Below, piece by piece: positions 43,479 through 52,178 of a stretch of 64,000 nucleotides of DNA. A program made the translations under genes and the position numbers. Each line of letters begins with the position of its first letter. Positions within the stretch are counted from its first letter, which is position 1. This DNA comes from Candidatus Paceibacterota bacterium (lineage in GTDB: Bacteria > Verrucomicrobiota > Verrucomicrobiia > Limisphaerales > UBA8199), in the NCBI GenBank assembly GCA_035452965.1, contig DAOTCE010000009.1, forward strand, positions 86,501 to 150,500, written 5' to 3'. The notes beneath the pieces were generated by a model. That model was not told the origin of the DNA, made no database searches, and worked only from the letters and a program-made list of their open reading frames with translations.

Positions 43479-45584
43479 CTACGGCAGGTAGGAGACGCGG
43501 TAATAGCGCGGGGCGGCGCCGACCAAGGTGTCGGTCTGGGAAGCGCTGTAACCGCCGGCCGGCTGCGTCCCGACCGGCGCCCAGTTGCCCGTGGTGAGGT
43601 TCGTCCGATACTCCAACGTGTAGTTCGTTCCCGGAATCGTGTTGGTGTAATAAACCGTCGCCGTGCCGGCTGCGCGGGTGACGGAGGTGATTCGCGGCGT
43701 GCGGGGCCCGAGAATCATCAGGCCCCAGGGTCCATCCGCCACGTAGGTGTAGTTCCCGCTCACCGCCACGCCCCGGGCATACCAGCTGGTGTCGCAGCCG
43801 CCCACCCGCTGCGGGTTAGCCGGATTGCTCACGTCGATCACCTGCAAGCCCGCACCGTAATCCGCCACATAGGCGTAGCTCCCGCTCACCGCCACGCTCT
43901 GGGCATTCCCGCTGGTATCGTAGCCGCCCACCCGTTGCGGGTTAGCTGGGTTGCTCACGTCTATCACCTGCAAGCCCGCAGTGGAATCCGCCACGTAGGC
44001 GTAGTCCCCGCTCACCGCCACGGACAAGGCAGTGCCGCTGGTGTCGTAGCGCCCCACGGGCACGCAGGTTGTCGGATTGCTCACGTCTATCACCCGCAAG
44101 CCCGCCCAGTCATCCGCCACGTAGGCATAGTTCCCGCTCACCGCCACGCCCCGGGCATACCCGCTGGTGTCCCAGCCGCCCACCCGCTGCGGGTTGGCCG
44201 GGTTGCTCACGTCGATCACCTGCAAGCCCGCACCGTAATCCGCCACGTAGGCGTAGCTCCCGCTCACCGCCAGGCCATGGGCCGCCCCGCTGGTGTTGGA
44301 GCCGCCCACCCACTGCGGGTTGGCCGGATTGCTCACGTCTATCACCTGCAGGCCCGCATCGTCATCCGCCACGTAGGCGTAGTTCCCGCTCACTGCCACG
44401 CCATGGGCCAAACCGCTGGTGTCGTAACCGCCCACCCGCTGCGGGCTGGCCGGATTGCCCACGTCCATCACCTGCAACCCCGCATCCCAGTCCGCCACGT
44501 AGGCGTAGTTCCCGCTCACTGCCAGGCCATAGGCAGTCCCGCTGGTGTAGTAGCCGCCCACTCGCTGCGGGTTGGCCGGATTGCTCACCTCGACCACCTG
44601 CAAGCCCGAACCCCCATCCGCCACGTAGGCGTGGTTCCCGCTCACTGCCAGGCCATAGGCAGTCCCGCTGGTGTCGTAGCCCCCCACCCGCTGCGGGTTA
44701 GACGGGTCGCTCACGTCTATCACCTGCAAGCCCGCACCCGCATCTGCCACGTAGGCGTAGTTCCCGCTCACCGCCACGCCCCGGACATACCCGCTACTGT
44801 CGTAGCCGCCCACTCGCTGCGGCTCGGCCGGATTGCTCACGTCAATCACCTGCAAGCCCGCACCCCCATCCGCCACGTAGGCGTAATTCCCGCTCACCGC
44901 CACGCCCTCGGCATCCCCGCTGGTGTCGTAGCCACCCACCCGCTGCGGGTTGGCCGGATTGCTGACGTCGATCACCTGCAAACCGGCAACGTCATCCGCC
45001 ACGTAGGCGTAGTCCCCGCTCACCGCCACGCCCAAGGCCGACCCGCTGGTGTCGTAGCCACCCACCCGCTGCGGGTTGGCCGGATTGCTCACGTCTATCA
45101 CTTGGAAGGATCCAACATAGTCGGACGCTGTCCGCCTTTGTCCATCCGCCACGTAGGCGTAGTTCCCGCTCACCGCCACGCTATAGGCATACCCGCTGGT
45201 GTCGTAGCCGCCCACCCGCTGGGGGTTGGCCGGATTGCTCACGTCTATCACCTGCAACCCCGCACCACCATCCGCCACGTAGGCATAGTTCCCGCTCGCC
45301 GCTACGCTGTAGGCAATCCCGCTGGTGTCGTAGCGACCCACCCGCTGGGGATTGGCCGGATTGCTCACGTCTATCACCTGTAAGCCCGCACCCTCATCCG
45401 CCACGTAGGCGTAGCTCCCGCTCACCGCCACGCCATAGACCTGTCCCCGCCACCAGCCCGGCCATTGGCCGATCACGCCCAGGTCCGCGCCCTGTGTCGG
45501 CCAGGCCAGCGCCAAGGCCAGTGTCACCAGCCCACACCCGCAGGTGGTTTTTGGGACCAGCAGCCAATGCTTGAGACGTTTCAC
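43479..45584 (-). CDS. Secreted LVIVD-repeat protein, about 13 repeats
   Basis: 701 residues from GTG 45584, which shares the leader GGAAAGGAAACGCTC(A/G)TG with its paralogue 43455 and so decides the start; the frame upstream to 45644 is not needed. Signal peptide WPTQGADL, about 13 LVIVD propeller repeats, and the same C-terminal module. One repeat carries an 8-residue insertion (QRRTASDY). It is probably a propeller or a chain of propellers outside the cytoplasm. The plus-strand ORFs seen opposite are mirror images of the repeat. Confidence 0.88.
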   Translation of the reverse strand: MKRLKHWLLVPKTTCGCGLVTLALALAWPTQGADLGVIGQWPGWWRGQVYGVAVSGSYAYVADEGAGLQVIDVSNPANPQRVGRYDTSGIAYSVAASGNYAYVADGGAGLQVIDVSNPANPQRVGGYDTSGYAYSVAVSGNYAYVADGQRRTASDYVGSFQVIDVSNPANPQRVGGYDTSGSALGVAVSGDYAYVADDVAGLQVIDVSNPANPQRVGGYDTSGDAEGVAVSGNYAYVADGGAGLQVIDVSNPAEPQRVGGYDSSGYVRGVAVSGNYAYVADAGAGLQVIDVSDPSNPQRVGGYDTSGTAYGLAVSGNHAYVADGGSGLQVVEVSNPANPQRVGGYYTSGTAYGLAVSGNYAYVADWDAGLQVMDVGNPASPQRVGGYDTSGLAHGVAVSGNYAYVADDDAGLQVIDVSNPANPQWVGGSNTSGAAHGLAVSGSYAYVADYGAGLQVIDVSNPANPQRVGGWDTSGYARGVAVSGNYAYVADDWAGLRVIDVSNPTTCVPVGRYDTSGTALSVAVSGDYAYVADSTAGLQVIDVSNPANPQRVGGYDTSGNAQSVAVSGSYAYVADYGAGLQVIDVSNPANPQRVGGCDTSWYARGVAVSGNYTYVADGPWGLMILGPRTPRITSVTRAAGTATVYYTNTIPGTNYTLEYRTNLTTGNWAPVGTQPAGGYSASQTDTLVGAAPRYYRVSYLP

Positions 45585-45839
45585 GAGCGTTTCCTTTCCT
45601 TCACGGATCATACCAAAACGGGCTTGCGGTTGCACCCACAGCACACCTTAAACCCTCTTCTGTGAAATCTGTGTCATCTGTGGCCAAAACGTGCCCGCTC
45701 CCTCTCAGCACTGCGCGGGTGAGGGCGAATCTGCTTTCCGGCCCACCAGGCATGACGCGAGCTTATCGGCAGCACCGCCCGGATGTCAATAGGTAATTTG
45801 TGCCCGCCCGGCACGGCCAGGCCACATGCATCCACGCGC

Positions 45840-45866
45840 CGCCGGAGCGCGGACATTCCGGTCCGC
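45840..45866. repeat. Single arm of the GCGGACA palindrome family
   Basis: GGAGCGCGGACATTCCGGTCCGC, one half of the element found at 40386-40502 and 42160-42254. No second arm nearby. Confidence 0.6.
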
Positions 45867-45890
45867 CCCCCTTGCAGCAGGCCTGCTGTG

Positions 45891-45989
45891 ACGGTGATGC
45901 CCCGGTGGCGTCACGGTGATATTGGCGTGATGTTACGGTGAGACCACGGTGGGACTACGGTCAGACTGCGGTGGTATTACGGTCGATTT
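45891..45989. repeat. 11-base phased tandem repeat, nine units
   Basis: Units with ACGGTG (or close variants CCGGTG, GGCGTG, GCGGTG) begin at 45891, 45902, 45913, 45924, 45935, 45946, 45957, 45968 and 45979: exactly 11 bases each time. It lies between two minus-strand genes and encodes no protein. The period is close to one turn of DNA. Confidence 0.85.
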
Positions 45990-46011
45990 CAGCCCTTCCG
46001 CCCCCGCCCTG

Positions 46012-46047
46012 TTTAACCCTTTTAACTCATTTGAACCACTTGACTCA
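46012..46047. repeat. 9-base tandem repeat at the stop of the phosphoesterase gene
   Basis: TTTAACCCT, TTTAACTCA, TTTGAACCA, CTTGACTCA: four 9-base units. On the gene strand the first unit (TGAGTCAAG) contains the TGA stop codon. The same consensus, TGAGTTAAA/AGGGTTACA, recurs at 56912-56956. Confidence 0.8.
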
Positions 46048-47271
46048 CCTTCCCCTCCTCAGGATCACCGGCGGCTGCGGCAGCGCCTTGCCCGACAGCT
46101 CCGTGGCGCTGACCCGCAGCTCCTGTGCCGTCGCGTCGCAGCGGAGGACCATCTCCGCCCCGCCGGTGATCAGCGGGAACTCCAGCCCGTTCTGTCCCGC
46201 CGGCTGAATCGCGTAGCGATGGGTGTGGCCGCAGATCAGCAGGTCCACTTTGCCCCGATTCAGCAGCGGCACCACGTGCTCCTGCAACCAGCGTGGGCGG
46301 ATGAACTTGTCATTGGGCTCAGAGTTCGGCGGGATGTGCATGACGCAGACCCGGAACGGCGCTGCGCGAAACGCCGGCGCCTCGATCTCCCGCGCCAGCC
46401 ACTCCACCTCCCGGCGCAGATACGGCTCGAAGTCCACCAGCCCGTAATACTCCTTGTCCCCGTCCGCCTTGTCCTCGCCTCCGTCCAACACGAGGAACAT
46501 CACCGGCCCCTGCCGCAGCGTGTAGTAATACCGCCCCGACTCCGTCGGGAAATACTCCAGCAGCCGCCGCGCGAAGCTCCCCCGCGTGTCGTGGTTCCCC
46601 CGCACATACACCAGCGGAATGCGACTCGCGAATCTCCCCGCGCACGGGGCCGCCACGCACCGATACAACTGCGCCTCGTCCTTCACCGCCTCCACCATGT
46701 CCCCGTTCAGGAACACCGCGTCCACCTTGTCCCAGGCCACCGACGCCAGCGACGACGCCAGCAGTTCGACCTTCTCATGCCGGTCGTTCACCACCACGAA
46801 CGACGTGGACGCCTTGCCCGCGTTGAACGTGGTAAACCCATGCTCCGGACTGACAACGGTCGTGCCATAGGTCACCTTATAAGGCCTGAATTCGCGAATC
46901 TCGCGCGAGAGGGCGCGGTAGCGATAGCGCGTGCCTGGCTCCAGGCCGGTGAGCGCCACGTTGTGGACGGTGCCATCGGCATCCACCAGGCCAAGGTGCG
47001 CCGGAAAGTTGGTGAGCCAATGCGGTGACAATTCAGGCCGGTATTCGACCCAGGAAACGCACTTGAGGCTGGTCGCCCAGGAGACGGTAATGCCCGTCTC
47101 AGAAGGGGCCTGAAGGAATGGCCCGTGGGTGATCGCCAGCTCGGCTTGGTTTTCGGCGCTTGCCAGCCGGCAAGCGGCGACTGTGGCGGCCACAAGGACG
47201 GCGCAGATACCAGAGGTCTTCGTGAGTGAAGGGGTCGGGGCCAACTTTGCCGGTTCAGTTTGACGACTCAT
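46045..47271 (-). CDS. Purple-acid-phosphatase-like metallophosphoesterase
   Basis: 408 residues. N-terminal hydrophobic export signal (GICAVLVAATVAACRLASA), a fibronectin-type domain with GLEPGTRYRYRALS, and a calcineurin-like metallophosphoesterase domain: VVNDRHEK in place of the usual GDxH first motif, LNGDMV, VRGNHDTRG, CVMHIPP and ICGHTHRY. A Cys (AAC) near the signal end could make it a lipoprotein. It probably hydrolyses phosphoesters outside the cytoplasm. The start overlaps the HAD gene end by 17 bases. The Asn-Asp change in motif I deserves attention. Confidence 0.8.
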   Translation of the reverse strand: MSRQTEPAKLAPTPSLTKTSGICAVLVAATVAACRLASAENQAELAITHGPFLQAPSETGITVSWATSLKCVSWVEYRPELSPHWLTNFPAHLGLVDADGTVHNVALTGLEPGTRYRYRALSREIREFRPYKVTYGTTVVSPEHGFTTFNAGKASTSFVVVNDRHEKVELLASSLASVAWDKVDAVFLNGDMVEAVKDEAQLYRCVAAPCAGRFASRIPLVYVRGNHDTRGSFARRLLEYFPTESGRYYYTLRQGPVMFLVLDGGEDKADGDKEYYGLVDFEPYLRREVEWLAREIEAPAFRAAPFRVCVMHIPPNSEPNDKFIRPRWLQEHVVPLLNRGKVDLLICGHTHRYAIQPAGQNGLEFPLITGGAEMVLRCDATAQELRVSATELSGKALPQPPVILRRGR

Positions 47272-48001
47272 AGATTAGCCAGTTGTTCAGCTCGCGCAGG
47301 GAAGCAATCTCACGGGTGATCTCGCAGTTGGCCGGACGGGGCTTGCGGCCGGGGTTATACCAACAGGCGTCAATGCCATACTGAAGCGCGCCCTGGATGT
47401 CCGAGACCCAGCCGTCGCCGATCATCAGCACTTCGCGCTTTCCGGGGTGCCCCAAGCGGGCGAAGGCCTTGTCAAAGAACTCCGGGGCCGGCTTCGCGGC
47501 GCCGATCTCCTCCGAGATGATGAGGTCGGAGATGTGGTGGCGGATAGCGGAGCGGGCCAAACGACCGCGCTGAACGACCGTCAGGCCGTTAGTCAGAATG
47601 GCTAGCCGATACTTCCTGTGCAGCGCCCCGAGCACCGCTTCCGCGTCCTCGATCAGCTCCGAGCAGTTGGCCAGGCACTCCAGGTAGCCAGCGCTGAGAG
47701 CTTCGGGCGAATGCGCTACCCGGATGGTTTCCAGTAACCTCTCGAAGCGGCGGACTTTCACCTCGCCGGGTTTGATTACGCCCATTTCCACGCCCTGCCA
47801 CAGGGCCCCATTGATCTCCCGGTAAGTTGCCAGGTAGCCGGGCTCGAACGTGACGCCAATCCCTGCCAGGGCCTGTTCGAGCGCCACACGTTCGGCCCGC
47901 TCGTAATCGAAGAGCGTTCCGTCAGCGTCAAACAGCAACCAGCGATAAGGCGGCGCCTGGACCTGCGATCCCAGTGGGGCTGTACTGGCTACTGGGTTCA
48001 T
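47255..48001 (-). CDS. HAD hydrolase, YjjG-like nucleotidase
   Basis: 248 residues from ATG 48001 (MNPVASTA). HAD motifs: LLFDADGTLFDYERAE at about 22 (motif I DxD), ILTNGLTVVQRGRL (motif II Thr), the catalytic Lys AAKPAPEFF (motif III), and IGDGWVSDIQGA (motif IV). The YRxINGALWxG cap and TNG form match the YjjG/pyrimidine nucleotidase subfamily, which removes phosphate from noncanonical nucleotides. The in-frame start at 48073 adds a region with no support. Cytoplasmic. Confidence 0.82.
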   Translation of the reverse strand: MNPVASTAPLGSQVQAPPYRWLLFDADGTLFDYERAERVALEQALAGIGVTFEPGYLATYREINGALWQGVEMGVIKPGEVKVRRFERLLETIRVAHSPEALSAGYLECLANCSELIEDAEAVLGALHRKYRLAILTNGLTVVQRGRLARSAIRHHISDLIISEEIGAAKPAPEFFDKAFARLGHPGKREVLMIGDGWVSDIQGALQYGIDACWYNPGRKPRPANCEITREIASLRELNNWLIYESSN

Positions 48002-48145
48002 AGTTACTGTCCGAAGTTCGGAACAAGGTTCATGAACCCATTGAACAGCAGAAGCGCCGGTGAAACAAGCCACGAGCGCGGCAGCCGGATGGAATCGCCG
48101 ATGCCGGTTTGCCGCCGCCAGCCGCAGACCGCCCTCAGGCAGTTC

Positions 48146-49567
48146 TCAAGGCACCGAGGGCTTGCGTATCGGCGGCGCGTGAATCGCTTCGCCGTGCACC
48201 GCGTGGGCGGCCTCCATCCACGCCTCGCTGAATGTCGGGTGAGCGTGGATCGTGCGGCCATGTTCGTGCGCGGTTAGCTCGGCACGGATAGCGGCAGTGG
48301 CTTCGGCAATCAGCTCCGTGGCATGCGGGCCGACGGCGGCGGCGCCAAGCAGCTGGCCGGTTGCGGCGTCGGCGATCCACTTCACAAAGCCGGTCGTTTC
48401 CCCCACGGCGAGGGCCCGGCCCAACCCGGCAAAGCGGAACTTGCCGGTCTTCACCGCCCGACCCTGCTTCCTGGCATCCGCCTCGCTGAGACCGACCGTG
48501 CCCACTTCGGGCGAAGTGAAGATGACATTGGGCACGGCCGTGTCGTGTTTGTGAGGCTTTGCCCTGACAGCGTTTTCGGCAGCGGCGATGCCCTGGGCGG
48601 TGGCGTAGTGGGCGAGTTGGATTTTGCCCGTCACGTCGCCGATGGCGAAGATGGTGGGAACGTTCGTGCGGCAGTAGTCGTCCGCCTCAATGAACCCGCG
48701 CTCCGTGATTTTCACCCCGGCATTCTCCGGCTTCAACCCATCAGTGACCGGTTTGCGGCCGATAGCGCTCAGGAGCAAGTCAGCCTTCAGCACCTCGTCA
48801 CCGAAGCTGCCGGTTGCACCACTGGCGTTGGCGGCAATACTTTCGAGCGCTTTGCCGGTGAGGACACGGATGCCGAGGCTCTTCTCCATGTGAGCGCGCA
48901 CTTCACGCCGCAGATCGGCGTCGAGCAGGAGCAGGATGTCTTCGAGCAACTCGACGATGGTCACCTTCACCCCGAGCATCGCGGCCATGCAGGCGAACTC
49001 GCACCCGATGAATCCCCCGCCAAGCACCAGCATGGATTCTGGCAGCCGGGTCAGGTCGAGAAAGCCGCGGCTTTCCACCACGCGCTCGTGCTTCGGGAGA
49101 AACGCGGGCATGACCGAGGTGGAGCCGGTGGCAATAATGACCTTTTTGGCTACGAGGATTTTGGGCTCGGCAGCCTGTCCGTTAGAACTGCTTCCAGAAA
49201 CGGTGATGGTGTTGCGGTCCTTGAAGGAGGCGACGCCGGTGAACTGCCTCACGCCGTTGGCGGCCAGCAGTTGCCTGACGCCGCTCTGAAGCTGGCTGAC
49301 GACCTTGTTCTTGTGTCCGATCATCACGGCATAATCCACCGACGCGCCTTTGACCGTGATGCCAAGGTTCCCGGCGTGCTTGATGTGGGCAAAGGTATCG
49401 GCGGTGGCAATAAGGGCCTTGGTGGGAATGCAGCCCCAGTTCAGGCACGTGCCGCCCAACTGCTCCTTCTCCACAATGGCGACCGACGCGCCCAGTTGAG
49501 CGGCGCGGATTGCAGCGGGGTAACCGCCGGGGCCGGCGCCGATGACTACGACATCAAATGTTTCCAT
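48146..49567 (-). CDS. lpdA: Dihydrolipoamide dehydrogenase (E3)
   Basis: 473 residues from ATG 49567 (METFDVVVIGAG), with ribosome site AGGAAG. FAD site VIGAGPGGYPAAIRAA, redox disulfide GGTCLNWGCIPTKALI, NAD site MLVLGGGFIGCEF, and the C-terminal dimer-domain His-Glu pair in HPTFSEAWMEAA. The enzyme re-oxidises the lipoyl arm of E2 with NAD. It is the last gene of the run that also encodes E1 and E2, so it is probably the dedicated E3 of that complex. The longer frame to 49663 is not supported. Confidence 0.93.
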   Translation of the reverse strand: METFDVVVIGAGPGGYPAAIRAAQLGASVAIVEKEQLGGTCLNWGCIPTKALIATADTFAHIKHAGNLGITVKGASVDYAVMIGHKNKVVSQLQSGVRQLLAANGVRQFTGVASFKDRNTITVSGSSSNGQAAEPKILVAKKVIIATGSTSVMPAFLPKHERVVESRGFLDLTRLPESMLVLGGGFIGCEFACMAAMLGVKVTIVELLEDILLLLDADLRREVRAHMEKSLGIRVLTGKALESIAANASGATGSFGDEVLKADLLLSAIGRKPVTDGLKPENAGVKITERGFIEADDYCRTNVPTIFAIGDVTGKIQLAHYATAQGIAAAENAVRAKPHKHDTAVPNVIFTSPEVGTVGLSEADARKQGRAVKTGKFRFAGLGRALAVGETTGFVKWIADAATGQLLGAAAVGPHATELIAEATAAIRAELTAHEHGRTIHAHPTFSEAWMEAAHAVHGEAIHAPPIRKPSVP

Positions 49568-49569
49568 AG

Positions 49570-50814
49570 TTAGCTTCCTTTCGTATCGAGATTTGCCTGA
49601 GCTTCGGTGATGAGCTGAATCAAATGGGCCTTCCGGCCGGGCGGCTGATCGGGCACCTGCCATAGCGCGTTGAGCGCGGCGGCTGCGTTGTCCGGCGATG
49701 GGAGTGTTTCAAGCGCGGCGGCGGCGCCCAAGGCGAACCGGCGGGGCGTGACGCCCGCATCCAGCGCCAGCCGCATGGTGCCGATCAGGCGGTCATCCCA
49801 GGAGAGCTTGCGCGGGGTGTCGCGGATGACGCGCTCGGTGCGGTCGCGAAGATAGGGATTGGTCATTCGCTCAAGCAGATCGTCCGCATAGGCCTGGTAG
49901 CCTGCCGGCGTGAATAATGGATCCAAACCCTTGTGCCGGGCAATCAACGCGGCTCCTGATTCATCCAGGAACGCATCCCGCGCGAGCTTCATCAGCGGCG
50001 GGTCGCCGGCCGCCTCAGACATGAAGCGGCAACCCTTGCGCGCGGCCAGATAACCCATCAGGGCGTGGACCGCGTTGTGGCCGTAGAGCTTGGCCTCCTC
50101 GAACGGGAGCAGATCGGGTTTCTCGATGAACGCTTCGATGCCCCGGCTGAAGCCGGGCAGCCGAATCTGCGTAATCAGGATGCGGTTGAATTCCTCCACC
50201 AGGAGCGCGCGGGGAGAACCCTCGACCAGGCAAGCCAGGCCTTCGGCCTGGATTTGCTCCGGCGCCGTAACCACTCCACTCATCTTGCCGATGACTGTGT
50301 TCAGAAACTGAACCAGGCGGGGCGCAGCGGCGCGAACAGGTGCATCAAGCCGCTCGTCGCACAGCCGCTGGAGGATTTCCGCGGCGTGATTGTGATTCTC
50401 GGCCGTATAGACGATGGCCAGGGGCAGGCTGTTCCGGGCAGCCTTCATTTGGATGGCTTCGGCGATCAGGCTGGCCACCGTCGGCGCACCGCGTTGGTAG
50501 AACTCGACGCTTGGCAGGGCGGTAGCGATTTCCGAGGCCCCGGCCAGCGCGTCCACCAATTCCCGCGCATCCGCCGGCACCGCCGGATTGAAGATCTCCA
50601 CACCCCGCACTTCCTGAACGACAACGCCGCTGCGCGCGGCGATGTTGACGCGGAAACAGCCCCGGGCACGGCGAACCGCCGCGACCACCTCCGGGACGAC
50701 TTCCGCCACCACCAGCCGCCCGAACTTGCCGGAGCGAAATGCTTCGTAGAGGAAAAGGCCGCCCTGGATGGCCCCGAACCCGAACCCGACAAACGTTCTT
50801 GGGATTGCCGCCAT
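49570..50814 (-). CDS. mtlD: Mannitol-1-phosphate dehydrogenase-like (MtlD family)
   Basis: 414 residues, the usual size. Rossmann start VGFGFGAIQGGLFLY, the family catalytic segment KLYGHNAVH (Lys, then Asn at +5 and His at +8) and a helical C-terminal domain with AALNALWQ. Relatives interconvert mannitol-1-phosphate/fructose-6-phosphate or uronate/ketose pairs with NAD(P). It sits oddly between E2 and E3 genes (6 bases from E2, 2 from E3), which ties it functionally to the complex. Substrate is inferred only to be a polyol or sugar phosphate. Confidence 0.75.
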   Translation of the reverse strand: MAAIPRTFVGFGFGAIQGGLFLYEAFRSGKFGRLVVAEVVPEVVAAVRRARGCFRVNIAARSGVVVQEVRGVEIFNPAVPADARELVDALAGASEIATALPSVEFYQRGAPTVASLIAEAIQMKAARNSLPLAIVYTAENHNHAAEILQRLCDERLDAPVRAAAPRLVQFLNTVIGKMSGVVTAPEQIQAEGLACLVEGSPRALLVEEFNRILITQIRLPGFSRGIEAFIEKPDLLPFEEAKLYGHNAVHALMGYLAARKGCRFMSEAAGDPPLMKLARDAFLDESGAALIARHKGLDPLFTPAGYQAYADDLLERMTNPYLRDRTERVIRDTPRKLSWDDRLIGTMRLALDAGVTPRRFALGAAAALETLPSPDNAAAALNALWQVPDQPPGRKAHLIQLITEAQANLDTKGS

Positions 50815-50820
50815 GAGCCG

Positions 50821-52170
50821 TCAGGTCGTCAGCAGCTTCCACAGTTCGAGATTCTCCAGCTTCTGCCTGATCCCGTTGACGAACCGCGCTGCCATGGCCC
50901 CGTCAATGATCCGGTGGTCGGACGACAACGTCATTTTCATGATCGAGCGAACCATCACCTTGTCGTCGCGCACGACGGGCGTCTTACGAGTGCTGGACAC
51001 GGCCAGGATGGCGCTCTCGCCGGGGTTGATGATCGCGGTGAAGTTCTCCACGTCGAGCATGCCCATGTTCGAAATCGTGAAGGTGCTGCCGGTCATCTCA
51101 TCGGGGGCGAGCTTGCCTGCCCGGGCCTTGTCGGCGAGCTCCTTTGCGCGCGCGTTGAGCTCGGCCAGCGTCAGTTCGTCCGCGTTGCGAATCGCCGGCA
51201 CGACCAACCCTTGGTCCAGCGAGACCGCCAGGCCGAGGTGCACATGGCTGTTCCAGCGGATGGCCTTGCCGTCTGTCGCGCTGTTTACCTCCGGAAATTC
51301 CTTCAGCGTCAGAACGACCGCCTGCGCGATGAAGTCGGTGACCGTGTAGGGGGCGCCCTGCGCCTTGAGTTGGGCCCGGAACTTGACCAGGTCGGTCATG
51401 TCCACTTCAACGGTGACGAAGAAGTGCGGGGCCGTCACTACGCTTTGCGAGAGCCGTTGGGCAATGATCTGCCGCATCTTGCTCATCGGCTTTGGCTTCT
51501 CCGCCAAGGCGCGCTGCACGTCCGCGACGGTGATCCGGCCCGACTCTGCCGTGCCGTGGATCGCCAGCACATCAAGCTTCTCCTTCGCCGCGAGCTGCTT
51601 GGCTGCGGGTGAAATGCGGAGCCGGCGGTAGCCCTTCGCCTCCAGGTAAGCCTTCACGTCCTTCTCCACAACACGGCCGTTGGGACCGGAGCCCGTGATG
51701 CGCGACGGGTCAATGACGCAATCGCGCGCCAGGGCCGCGGCGCGGGGGCTGATGCGGAAGAGGGGCGGCGCCAGCGGTTGCGCGATCGGGTGAGGGACCG
51801 AGGGAGCGGTGGCGGGCTCCGGCGCGGGAGCGGTGGCGCTTGGAGTCGGCGCGCTGGGGACGGCGCTCCCTGCCGGCTGAGGCCTGGGCGCGGCAATGGG
51901 GGCGGGCGCGGTCACTGCGGGGATCGCCTCGCCGGGGCGGCCCAGGAAGCCGACTGTGCTTTGCACCGGCACATTGATCCCCGGTTGCACGACGATCTTC
52001 AGTAGCGTGCCCTCCTCGAAGCTCTCCACCTCCATGACCGACTTGTCGGTCTCCACCGTAAAGAGGATATCGCCCTTAGCGACTTTATCGCCCTCCTTCT
52101 TGAGCCATTCGACGATGGCACTCTCTTCGGTCATCTGACCGAACTTGGGCATGATAATTGGAGTAGCCAT
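50821..52170 (-). CDS. Dihydrolipoyl acetyltransferase (E2)
   Basis: 449 residues. One lipoyl domain at the start with ETDKSVMEVESFEEG (lipoylated Lys about residue 43), a Pro/Ala-rich linker (residues 85-135), a small E3/E1-binding domain (ISPRAAALARDCVIDPSRI and GSGPNGRVVEKDVKAYLEAK), and the catalytic CoA-acyltransferase domain with active-site HRIIDGAMAARF. It moves the acyl group from the lipoyl arm to CoA. The gene is 8 bases downstream of the E1 gene, 6 upstream of the MtlD-like gene. Confidence 0.92.
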   Translation of the reverse strand: MATPIIMPKFGQMTEESAIVEWLKKEGDKVAKGDILFTVETDKSVMEVESFEEGTLLKIVVQPGINVPVQSTVGFLGRPGEAIPAVTAPAPIAAPRPQPAGSAVPSAPTPSATAPAPEPATAPSVPHPIAQPLAPPLFRISPRAAALARDCVIDPSRITGSGPNGRVVEKDVKAYLEAKGYRRLRISPAAKQLAAKEKLDVLAIHGTAESGRITVADVQRALAEKPKPMSKMRQIIAQRLSQSVVTAPHFFVTVEVDMTDLVKFRAQLKAQGAPYTVTDFIAQAVVLTLKEFPEVNSATDGKAIRWNSHVHLGLAVSLDQGLVVPAIRNADELTLAELNARAKELADKARAGKLAPDEMTGSTFTISNMGMLDVENFTAIINPGESAILAVSSTRKTPVVRDDKVMVRSIMKMTLSSDHRIIDGAMAARFVNGIRQKLENLELWKLLTT

Positions 52171-52178
52171 GGGTCACC

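Noticed and set aside
43935..45383. 482-residue plus-strand ORF opposite the large LVIVD gene
   Set aside because: It is the mirror of the repeat (VGVVPAHRH every 42 residues) and has no start signal or homology; the minus-strand gene has a signal peptide and known repeats.
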